Below are positions 12,142 to 24,100 of a stretch of 64,000 nucleotides of DNA, one piece after another. A model generated the notes under the pieces. The model was given only the letters and a program-made list of their open reading frames with translations. It was not told the origin of the DNA and ran no database searches. The translations under genes were made by a program, and so were the position numbers. Source of the DNA: Antedon mediterranea. Taxonomy: Eukaryota; Echinodermata; Crinoidea; Comatulida; Antedonidae. The DNA lies in contig NC_092672.1 of assembly GCF_964355755.1 (NCBI RefSeq), positions 32,608,501 to 32,672,500 of the forward strand, in the 5' to 3' direction. How positions within the stretch are numbered: position 1 is the first letter of the stretch; each line of letters starts with the position of its first letter.

Positions 12142-15100
12142 TTAAATTTTGTTGAAATAGTCAATTGCTTCTAGTTCTTTCTTGATTTTTTCCTTGTCTT
12201 CGTCACTCGGTTCAACCAACGGATGGCGGGGAGGTCCAAGGTCAAGTCCGGTGATGTTTGCTATAGTTTTGTTAACAGCAACATTTCCGCCTACAAAAAA
12301 AGAGATGAAATTGTCATACAAATCATACACTAAGCCCTGTCTACACTATCAAACTTTATATGACAAAAAAATGTGATGTGCCCATATATGGAAATGATGA
12401 TTATTATTATTATTATTTATTGCCAAAAACCAGATACAAACAAACAAAAACACAGAAACTAAGGGAGTAGGCAGGAACCTAATCACTATAACAAGAGTTC
12501 AGGTTCCGTACTCCCAAAGTAACAACAATCAATGATATATAATAAACTATATAAAAATATTTAAATAACAAATAGACGAATCAACAGTGTCAATATAAAA
12601 TAAACGGATAAAATACATTATAGTCGATTCAACAAAGTCAATATAAAACATGTGATTTAAGTGAATTTAAAAATGTTGGAAAACTGTCTAAAATTAAAGA
12701 ATTTTTAATCATTTCCGGTAATTCTTCCCACAACCTAGGGAATATGTTAATAGCGGAATGATGAAGACAATTGGTTCGAGCATAGTGATGAATGAACTTA
12801 AGTGTATCAAGGTGACGGCCATTAACAACTATAGATTGACGAACACTACTACAATCAACCGTTCCAATAAGTGATTTACAAAAAAAGGATAACAGAAGAT
12901 AATTTCTTCGATTAGATAGTGTAGGCCAATTTAGCTTAGTGAAACGTTCCTCGTATTCCATTTCACCTCTTGTTTGTTTAAGGACAAGCCTAGTAGCCCT
13001 TTGCTGGACTGCCTCGATACGTTCCGTAAGTTTTTTGGTTCGAGGCAACCACGCTGGGACACCATATTCAAGGATGGGGACAATGAGAGCTTTATAGAGT
13101 GAGAAAATAGCTGAAGGGGATGATCCTCCTGCAATACTAGTAATAAAACCCAACATTCGATTTGAACTAGAAATAATTAAGTTTACATGGTCATCCCAAG
13201 TAAGTTCACTATTAATCGTGACCCCCAGATGACAATGACTAGATACGGATTTAATAGGCAAGTCATTTATACGATAAACAGGTCTATACTCTTTCCTTGA
13301 TCTTGTAATGTGGAGAACCTTGGTTTTATTTAAGTTAAGCTCCATTTCATTTAGATCACACCAAGAGGAAAGCCTGATCAGATCGCACTGAAGAACAACT
13401 TCATCGTCTACAGTAAATATATTTCTATAAATTATCGTGTCATCGGCAAACAATGCACATGGAGAAATAATAGATGAGGGAAGGTCATTTATAAATAAGT
13501 TAAAAACAAGGGGTCCAAGTACGCTGCCCTGTGGTATGCCAGAGGTAATTGGGGATGATGGGCTAATGGATCCTTGATACAAGACTCTTTGGGAACGTCC
13601 CAATAGAAATGACTTGATCCATTTCCAGACATTGCCTCTGATATTGAAGTGACTAGCCAGCTTATTTAAAATAATGGTGAGGCAGTTTATCAAACGCTTT
13701 GGCGTAGTCGAGAAAGATAACATCAATTCTGGGGGCTTTAGTTTTATCTAGCGAAGATGCCCAGGAATGAGTTTTAGGTTGGTAAGTTGGGTAACACAGG
13801 AACGGGAGGGAAAAAAACCGTGCTGGACTTCAGTAATTGGACAACTATAAGCAACGTGATCAGATATACTTGAAAACAGTATTTTTTCAAGCAGTTTCGA
13901 ACATATAGGGGTAAGGGATATTGGTCTGTAATTACAAATTGCATTTTTGTCACCAGATTTAAATATAGGAGTGATATGGGACATTTTCCACTTAGCGGGG
14001 ATTTCCCCCATACGCAGGGACAAGTTAAACAAATTAAATAATGGTGGAGCAATAAATTCGGAAGCAGATTTCAATATGTATGGATGCACGGAATCAGGAC
14101 CTGGAGATTTATTAGACGAAAGTCCATTAATCACCTTCTCAACATTGTACACGTTAAAGTTAAGTTGAGAAAGTTCAGGGATTGGGACATTACAAACCGG
14201 AGGTTCACAGCTGGGAATTATGGGTGGGTTAAAAACAGAAACAAAAAAATCATTAAATGAACTAGCAATTACAGGGTGTGACAAAACATTCACACCGTTA
14301 ATATTAAAAGATAACGGTGCTGGTGATCTTCTACGTTCTCTAACAAAACGCCAGAAAGCTTTACGAGTAGTCACTTGTATTGTAAATAATTTGTTGACAT
14401 ATGAATAATACGACTTATTGCATAGACGCTTAACCTTATTACGAATAGACTTATAGTCATCCCATGCTGATACAGAACCAATACGTTTGGCTTTTCTGAA
14501 CAGTCTATGCTTTACGTACCAACAATTTAGAATACGGTTTGGTAAGTAATACGTTAAAGGAAACTGCATGGTGATCACTGATCACTGGGTTATCAATGAC
14601 ATCAAGTGAAATTAAACGGTCTGGCCTGTTTGAAAAAACAAGATCAATTATTGTACCAGATGATGGGACCAAATGATTAGGCCTAGTGATTTCCTCAACA
14701 AGCTGAGTACAATTTAAAGCATTCATAGTGTCAAGAAAAATGGTAGGTATCGTATGTTTAAGATTCCAATTTAAATTAAAATCCCCAACAATATAAATAT
14801 CATCATACTTTGGTAAGTGAGGTAATAAAGGCAGAAGAAAATTGTTACTAAAGTCATTCCAGAAGGAGACTGGAGAGTTCGGTGGGCAGTAACAAACAGT
14901 GAAAAGCATCTTATAATTGTCAATCGAAATAGAAAAACATATAACTTCATGAGGACCAGAGTCCAGCAAATGACAATGAATTGGATTCAGTTCGTTCTTT
15001 ATTGCTGCAAATACACCGCCTCCTTTCTTGTTGGGTCTGTCCTTTCTGATCACCATATAATCTTGAGGAATGCCCAGTGAAGATTTGAAATTTGCGCTTG

Positions 15101-18100
15101 GTAATACTCGGATTGTTTGAACAGTAATTGTGCGATAAGTAGGCATGCTCCTCAACACTATGACTCCAAAAGAGCGATAAAAGGACATGATAAATATAAA
15201 TAATAGTTATGCTCACCATCTTGAATGCAAACAAATCCAAGCGAAATAAGATGTCATATCACTAACATATTTAGGCATATCACTATCATAATTTGGGCAC
15301 ATCACACTTTATTTGTCAAACTAGTTTGATAGTGTAGACAGAGAAGGAAAGACATACACTGCAGAAAGTAATAAAAAAATCATTCAAACCTCAAACTCTT
15401 CCTGGCTACAGAATTGATCCAAGGGGCAGTGAATAATAAAATCATTGTTATAGCGAGAACTTACCATATTTCTTTAATACAGCAATAACTTCATTCATAA
15501 AATTCTATGAAAAATAAAATATAGGAATGTTAAATATGCTGTATATATTCATTCATTATTTTATTTCAGATAAATATCAATTAAATTAAAATTGATCCAA
15601 AGGCAAAATACTGAAAAAACCGACAAAGCTGTGGGTATCAGTTGCTGGATCTCAATACAATACAAAAAAAAAGAAGCAAAAAGCTAAATCAAAACAATAA
15701 AGTAAAACAGCCAGAAAAGTTAGCAGAGCTTTCGGGCAACACCCTAATTAATTAAAGCTACTTGGACAAAGATAGATATATTTTGTTTTATTTCTTTTAT
15801 TCCTGTCCACTCGGACAGCAATAAAAGAAATAAAAGAAATAAAACAAAAGAGGCATAAGGCTGGTGAACAGAGGGTGGAGAACAAAATTAAGATATAAAT
15901 ATATATACCTGCTCTTTCCGTGCCAATTCTATGTTACCGTCATCAAATGCTTTCAATAGTCTATTGACAACTTTTCCCAAGTAATTGTAAGTACTGATAA
16001 ATAAAAAAAAAAAACCTGTACTAATATATTGAACCTTAAAATTTAATTATATTAACGTTAAAGATATATTGTCTCCCTAAAAATATTTTTTTTTTCAATT
16101 TTTTTGTTTAATATGCCATTTTAATGTCACATAATAGTTATTATTCACTTTGACCAAAAGCTGAATCAAAAAAAAAAAATTATTTACCTGAAAAAAGAAA
16201 ACAGGCAAATAATGCCTAAATTGTCTGCCAGACAATGGTTTTTGTTTAAAATTAACCGCCTCTTTTGTCTTTTTATAAGTGACATAATTATTTTTTTTAA
16301 CAGAAGTGAATAACTTTATTAAAACTGCAAAATGGTCTATTTTAAGTCTTTGGTTAATCTTCATTTTTCATGTTTTTGAACATTTAAAGAATGCTTTGTA
16401 TATATTTATGTTCTTGTTCATTGACTATGGACTTGTGCCGTTAAGTGATTGTTTTTATATTTACATACGTTATGTAATTATTATGTGTCATGAGGATGGG
16501 CGACTGTGACAGACCATGGAGGAAATATTCCTTTATGGACAGACTTAGTTGAGTCTCTACCAATTATAGATATCCATTATCCATTTTAACAATCTTTTAA
16601 TGTACAGATTTTATATACCTAACTTGTTGTGAATATTTTATATGTTTATCTTGGTATTTTTTTTCAAGGGCCCTTAATGATCAATTCCTTTACTGGAACT
16701 GGATAGGCCACCTTCATCAAAAATGGTATTACAAAATTATCATCCTCTCATGGTCTCACTATGCAAATAAGATAGATTTCACTTACCTACCAACGCCTCC
16801 TTTTACACCTAGCGTTAAAGATGGTAGAATTTGCTGAAATAAAAAAAATGCAAAAAAATAAGCCATAATTACAAATATATTTTAGAAAATACAACGGCCA
16901 CATTGAGGTAAGATTTAGAAATTGTAAAAACTAAATTCAGATATACTCAGGCAGTAGAAAGCAGGTTAAATAAAGCGCGGCCTACACTATCAAACTTTAT
17001 GTGACAAAAAAATGTGATGTGCCCATTATGGATTTAAGCATATCACTACGATATTTGGAAACATCACACTTTTTTGTCAAACTAGTTTGATAGTGTAGAC
17101 AGAGCTTTAGGTACTTTAACATAAATACAATACTGATACAACTTTTTGACCTCTGACCTGACAAAAAATGTACAAATCAAGCCCGTAGCCAGTAGGGTTC
17201 ACAGGTGCGAGCAATTGAACCCTCCCTGAAATACCCTATTTAAACCAGAGCGTATCCGGATATTCACCCCCTGGACATTTACCCCCCGGACAACTACCCC
17301 CCGGACAACCACCACCTGGACCACTACCCCCTTAGGACAACTACCCCTTTAGGACAACTACCCCCCGGACAAATACCCCCCGGACAACTACCCCCTTAGG
17401 ACAACAACCCCCTTAGGACAACTACCCCCTGGACAACTACCCCCCGGACAATTACCCCCTAGGAACAATTACCCCCCGGACAATTACCCCCCGGACAATT
17501 ACCCCCCGGACAATTACCACCCAGAAAACTATCCCTTTAGAACACCCTAACCACCCAGACCATTCAACAACCTGACTCTGCAACAGTGTATAATAGGAAT
17601 TAATAACTATAATTTAATTCGTTACTTTGACGAATTACTATTCATTGTTGTAAACAAAAGTAAAATATTGAACATAAATATAGCCTGGTATAAACTGAAG
17701 ATTGTCACACATGATCATAGGATAGTCGAACGTATTATATAGTACTCCCTGTATTTACTGTAAAGACTGGGTTCGCTAATAATAATAATAATTTTTGCGT
17801 CAGGACAATGCTTCGATAACCACTGGTCTTAAAAGAATTAATTTTTGTCTCAAATTTGTCATATATGTATTTTTGTACACTTGAAGAATAATATCACTTT
17901 TGATATTTGACCTCAATGTTCACTCACCGAATAAACGTCGATCTTTAAATAAATTCCCCTCAAATAAACGGTGACCATGTCACTCCCATGAAACATCATA
18001 TGGAATAATCGGCGTCTATTTCCATTAGATTATACCCCCTCCCATTGAATAAACAACTTTCTTCCAATAAATGTCCACCTAAAAAATAAACAGCCCAGGC

Positions 18101-21100
18101 CGTTTTTTCAATAAATACGGTACTTTAAATCTAGCACATCTAGGGTCTAGAATAGTCGGTTAAAAACGGGTGTTTCGAAACTAGAGACCCGAGACCAGAG
18201 ACCAGAGACCCGAGACCCAATACGAAAAGGGAGACCTAAATATACGAAAAGGGAGACCCACGTACGAAAAGGGAGACCCCACTATACGAAAAGGGAGACC
18301 CCACTATACGAAAAGGGAGACCCCACTATACGAAAAGGGAGACCCTAATATACGAAAAGGGAGACCTAAATATACGAAAAGGGAGACCCAATTATACGAA
18401 AGGGAGACCCAAATATACAAAATGGGAGACCCAAATATACGAAAAGGGAGACCCACTATAAGAAAAGGGAGACCCACTATAAGAAAGGGAGACCCCACTA
18501 TACGAAAAGAGAGACCACACTATACGAAAAGGGAGACCCTAATATACGAAAAGGGAGACCCAAATATAGGTCTCCCTTTTCGTATTGGGTCTCGTGTCAG
18601 ATCTCTGGTCTCGGGTCTCTAGTTTCGAAACACCCGTTAAAAACAGATGATTTCATTTTTACAGAAACCGGTCCTATATATTTGTCTACTTTTGGATGGG
18701 GGCGGTAGTTGACCGGGGGGTAGTTGACCGGGGGGTAGTTGACCGGGGGGTAGTTATCCTAAGGGGGTAGTTATCCTAAGGGGGTGGTTGTCCGGGGGGT
18801 AGTTGTCCGGGGGGTTGTTATCCTAAGGGGGTAGTTGTCCTAAGGGGGTAGTTGTCCGGGGGGTAGTTGTCCGGGGGGTAGTTGTCCTAAGGGGGTAGTT
18901 GTCCGGGTGGTAAACATCCGGGGGGTAACTGTCTAGGGGGTAGGTGTCCTAGAACCTTTAAACCAGAGACTAGAAGCAACTAGCCTAGATAATGGAGATT
19001 TTTGCCGTTTTTGTGGAACAATGTGCCCTTTTTAGCTTTGTTACCACTAAGACGTAAGCACAACAGAAGTAATTTTTTACCAGTCACAATAGTGAAAGAT
19101 TTATTCAAACTGTCGCTTTTTATTGGTCAATTTGCTTGCATTGTGCTTACTTCCTTGCGTTGTGTCCTACTGGGAACCAATCTTTATGTAAAAAAAAACC
19201 ACTGTAAAAATCCTGGCTACGGGCTTGCATATGTAACGAACCCAACGAGTACGAACCTCATCAACAGCATACAACAAGTTATACTTGTCTGAAGACAATA
19301 ATATGCAACGACTGAGGTCATACAGATTTTCAGAGGTGAATTTTGAACCTCGTAATGTCTTTATGTTAGTACACAGATTTAAGATACTTTCCAATGAAAC
19401 TGAAATGAAAGTTGATAAAAAAGGAAACATGCTGGTGTGTGAAAAAAATGTTATCACATTTTAAGACAATATCTACATATTTACAATAATTGAAATAATG
19501 AATGGATTAACAAAATATAAAATTTTTTAATTTAAAATAAACAGCAAGAATGTGAGACAGCGCATTTGTAGAACATTTACACTATTCTAAAATAAATGTG
19601 ATAACACTAGATTAGTAGATTGTAATAAAACATGAGATTAGATTAGTAGATTAAACTAAAACATGAGATTAGCTTATGATGAAGCATAGGATTAAATTAG
19701 TAGATTATGATAAAACATGAGATTAGATTAGTAGATTATAATAAAACATGAGATTAGATTAGTAGATTATGATAAAACCATGGATTAGATTAGTAGATTA
19801 TGCTCAAACAGGAGATTAGATTATGATAAAGCGTGGGATTAAATTAGTAGATTATGATAAAACATGGGATTAGATGTGTACTGTCTACCTCATCTCTTCC
19901 ATAAAGAATATCAAACTGTCCGCCAGAATGAACCAAACACCGTTGAAGGTCGTAAAGGTCATAAGAGGAATATTTGAGTCCTCGCATGTTAGGAAAGTTG
20001 ACTACCTGATCCAGTAGATGGTTCATAGGAACTACAAACAAAATAAGTGCACCAGATACCATTATACATTAATTATGTGAAGTGTGTATTACAATTAGTA
20101 AAGGAGGGGTGGATATAAGAGATGGGGGTGAAAAGAGTGAGTTTAGTTGTAACAGAGCTATAAAGAGTTATACAAAATATAGACGTGAGACTTGTACAGT
20201 AATTGTCACAAATGAAATCACATCCTGCCAACCATTGGCGGTGAACTGACCCCTTAAATTTGTGCTTAAAGTCTTCTAATGACAGTCACAATTCTTTATA
20301 CAGTATTACTCCCAGTATGACTCACAGAGGTGTTGGGAAGGGATGAAAAGTGTAGGGTTAAGTAGGCCTACAATCTATTATTCATAATGGGTTGCTATTG
20401 ACAATGGGTTCTACATTCTATTGGGGATGTTCCTATGTACTATATTATGGTTCTTCTAACCCCCAGTCAAACCAACACCTCCCGCCCCAAGACTATACTA
20501 CATGTACCCACTTAGAGTATGCTTATGTTATAACTGTATATACTGTATTTGATAACACACCAGTGCGGCCAGTGATGGAAATGAAATTATGCTAGGTGGC
20601 AGCACAAAATTATGCCAAATTATGCATTTACATTTACGGCCAAAATAGCATAAAAACAATGTATTAGAGGGCGGTGTATTTTTTTTTTCGTACCACCAAA
20701 GTGGTTAGCAAAATAAAAAAATTGATTTAGTAAAAATTATGCTAGTTTTTTTAGAAAATATGCTAGATATGCTGAATCGTCTGCCATATTCTGTATCATT
20801 GGGTTTTTCAAATTATGCCAGATTATCTAGATTTCTAAAATTATGCCAGACAGCATAATTATGACAGATTTGGCCACTATTTACCACACGTGCACTGTGC
20901 ACAAACCAATGATGCCCATGTGTCACATGTATCATGCAAATCTTTAGAACACCTGTCAGTATACATTTGCCTAGGTACTGCCCTCTATGGGCAAAAGGAA
21001 GTTACCTTACCAACCAAACAATAGAGGGTGCCATGCTAAAAATCAGATACATTACATTACAAAATAACAATAACAATCTTTGAAAATAGAATCCTCATTA

Positions 21101-24100
21101 AGTAGGCTTTGTATACTTACAATTAACACCAGTCATGTTTGGGTTGTGGTAATAATATAGGGGTATTGTGGGAGCAGCATTGCTAACTTTCTGTAAAAAT
21201 TCAGCAATCACCTCTGAAATAAAATTGAGATTAGAAACTTCATACGATTAGTTTTACAATACGGGCGCTTGTATTGTATAGGTTAGGCGTAGAGGAGCTA
21301 GAGTCTTATATGACCACTATGTGGATATGATAGCTTCACATAGTGTCTGCATAAACTTCTATGTAGTTGCTGCAGTATTTAGAGTGGTTCATATAGCAAA
21401 ATTACTTCAAAATCAATGTACCAGTGCAGAGCTAGAAATAATGATCCACTAGCAACCTTTTCTAGTTCTACAAAAATCTAACAAGCAATTTTGATTTTAA
21501 ATAAAATCTTTCTAGATTAAACTGACTATTAAAAAAAAAATTACAACCAGAAAACATTAACACTGTGGTGACTTATTTCAAGTATTCACATGGAGTCTTA
21601 CTTGGATTCGCTGGTTTAAAGAAAATTGTTGGGATTGTTGAAATAGCATCCGCACCGATGGCTTCAGAATGACGAGCCTACAAAATAACGATCAAATTAT
21701 TTTACAACTTGACTATAATTAATATTTACTACCTGCAGACTTCTTCAGTATGATGACCTTGTTCCAAAACAAACTATTATTATTACATTATGCATATATC
21801 ATATATTTGTATTATAAGGATGTATTGTCCCCCAACAACATGAAAAATGAAGATTAACAAAATTTTGCCCTTTTGGTTGACCAATGGCACTTTAAAAGCT
21901 AACAAAAGTTGAAAACACAAATGAGTATGAGGGGATTAGGTTTGAGCCTACTGCAGCCTGTGCCATATTGTGTCCTTAGGCAGGATGCTTTACTCACATT
22001 GCCTCATCCTTTGGATGGGATGTAAAGCCAATGGTCAATGTGTACATATAGTGCATGTTGGTACAATATTCATAGGGGTGTAGGAAATTACCTCCCGGTA
22101 TGTTGGTACACTATTTGAAAACAGTAGGGGATCGTCTCCTTTTGTGTTGATCTTGGTAGGCGCTGCACTGCTGGCTGCCGTGGATGCATAGAGGGCCTAT
22201 TCCGAATTTTCTCAGTTTGTATATCTAAACTTGAACTAATATAGTAGCTGTATACATCATTATCATGATGATATGCAGATGCATTTATGCAGTGTATAGT
22301 TACTATAATCTATTCCTAACATTATTTTTTTCCATTGTGTATACTGTATTAAAATTTAAATTCATTCTCAGTCTTTGTATGACAGACAACCGGCCTTGAA
22401 TTGTTTTATGTAAATTTCTTATGTGTATTGGCTTTGTCCCTTTTCATTGTCAGTATTTTTTTTAGTATTTTATAGCTATTTTTAAAATTCATTGTTGTAA
22501 ATGGAAATTCAGTTTTACTAAAAAGATGATTTTAACAAAAATACCATTAATAAATGGAAGAAAGCAAAACCAATGTAATGAAAATGCAGTAAGTGTACAG
22601 TAACGGCTAAACAATAAACACTAGAAAAACAACCGTTTTTTTTGTGTGTTTTACTGCAAAGATGATTTTATCAAATATACCATTAATGAATGGAAGTAAA
22701 AAAATCAACGTAACAAAAAATCAAAGTACAGAAAAGCTAAACAATAAACAACATTTATGGTTAGATTATGGTGTGACCTTTCCTCCATGGTGTGACCTTT
22801 ACATTATGGTGTGACCTTTACATTATGGTGTGACCTTTCCTCCATGGTGTGACCTTTCCTCCATAGTGTGACCTTTCCTCCATGGTGTGACCTTTACTCT
22901 ATGGTGTGACCTTTCCACCATGGTGTGACCTTTACTCTATGGTGTGACCTTTCCTCCATGGTGTGACCTTTCCTCCATGGTGTGACCTTTACTCTATGAT
23001 GTGACCTTGGGTAGTGTTCCAATATGTATTCTTTCCTTTATTTTCCTTTTAAGGATCCCTGATTTCAGCGTGTTTTTGTGGTATTGCAATCATTTATGAA
23101 CTAAAGAATGATCGCAAACAAAATATAAACTCACTAATTCTTCCACTTCCTTCAGATTACCAGATCCAACTTGAACAATGATCGCCTTAAACCTTCATGG
23201 GACAGAAACCAGAAAATAAATTGAATTAATGCTTGAAAAACAAAGAAAGATTAGGCAAATATACTTGTTAAGCGTCACCGTCCGCCCTTCCCTGATTTTG
23301 AGCCACCTCCAGTTTTTTTTCAATGAAAAAAACAACTAAAAAGTGTACATAGACAAATTTTATTGCATTAAATGGTTTTCTTGAAGTTGAAATGTTCATT
23401 TTAAAATGTTTATGATTGGTGTCAGTATATTTCAAAATGGTAGCATGAATAAATGTACAGTACAGTAGTACAAAAAAAAAGTATTCAGAGGTTATTTAAG
23501 TATATTTTTCTATTTGGGCTTATAATTATATATATTTATTTTAGACACAGCACAAGTTTAATAGTGCGTACTATTGCACGCCATGTGACCCACAATCGTT
23601 CAATCAAATAACAGTGAGGGCGTGTGGCGCAGGGTGTTGGACGTTGGACTACTGATCGTGAGACCGAGGTTCGAATCCAACTCTTGCCACATTGCTTGTA
23701 TCCTTAGGGAAGATACTTTACTTACGTTTGCCTCTCTCCACCCAGGTGTGTAAATGAGTACCCGGTTAGATCAAGACACAACTTTGCGCTGATTACTAGC
23801 TGCATTATGGGAGTATGTTTCCATATGTGTTTGATGCAAAAAATGACTGGGGTAATAATGTTCAGCGCTTAGAGAAGCTTGCTTGTAGAGCGCTATATAA
23901 GAATGATCTATTAACAGGAATTTATTTAGGTGTTATAGTGATGTGATAACAAAACAATATACTATGTACAAACCTTCCGTCGGCGGCTTTAACCCATTTT
24001 TCGGCAACTTTTTTCCTTTCGTCTATTGTTAATGACGGACCTTCTCCGGTGGTACCACAGACTGAAAATTCAAGAAAAAAAGTAATAAATACATTAGTAA

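Noticed and set aside
14947-15240. Separate minus-strand ORF beside the LINE endonuclease
   Set aside because: It overlaps the endonuclease in another frame and has no domain features.
18304-18622. Small ORFs on both strands over 'gaaaagggagaccc' repeats
   Set aside because: Repeat-driven open frames without any domain, within an NPL intron.
22757-23010. CRISPR-like look of regularly spaced short repeats
   Set aside because: Units are contiguous without unique spacers, in an intron of an animal gene; this is a minisatellite. The same holds for 17265, 18160, 19600 and 25190.
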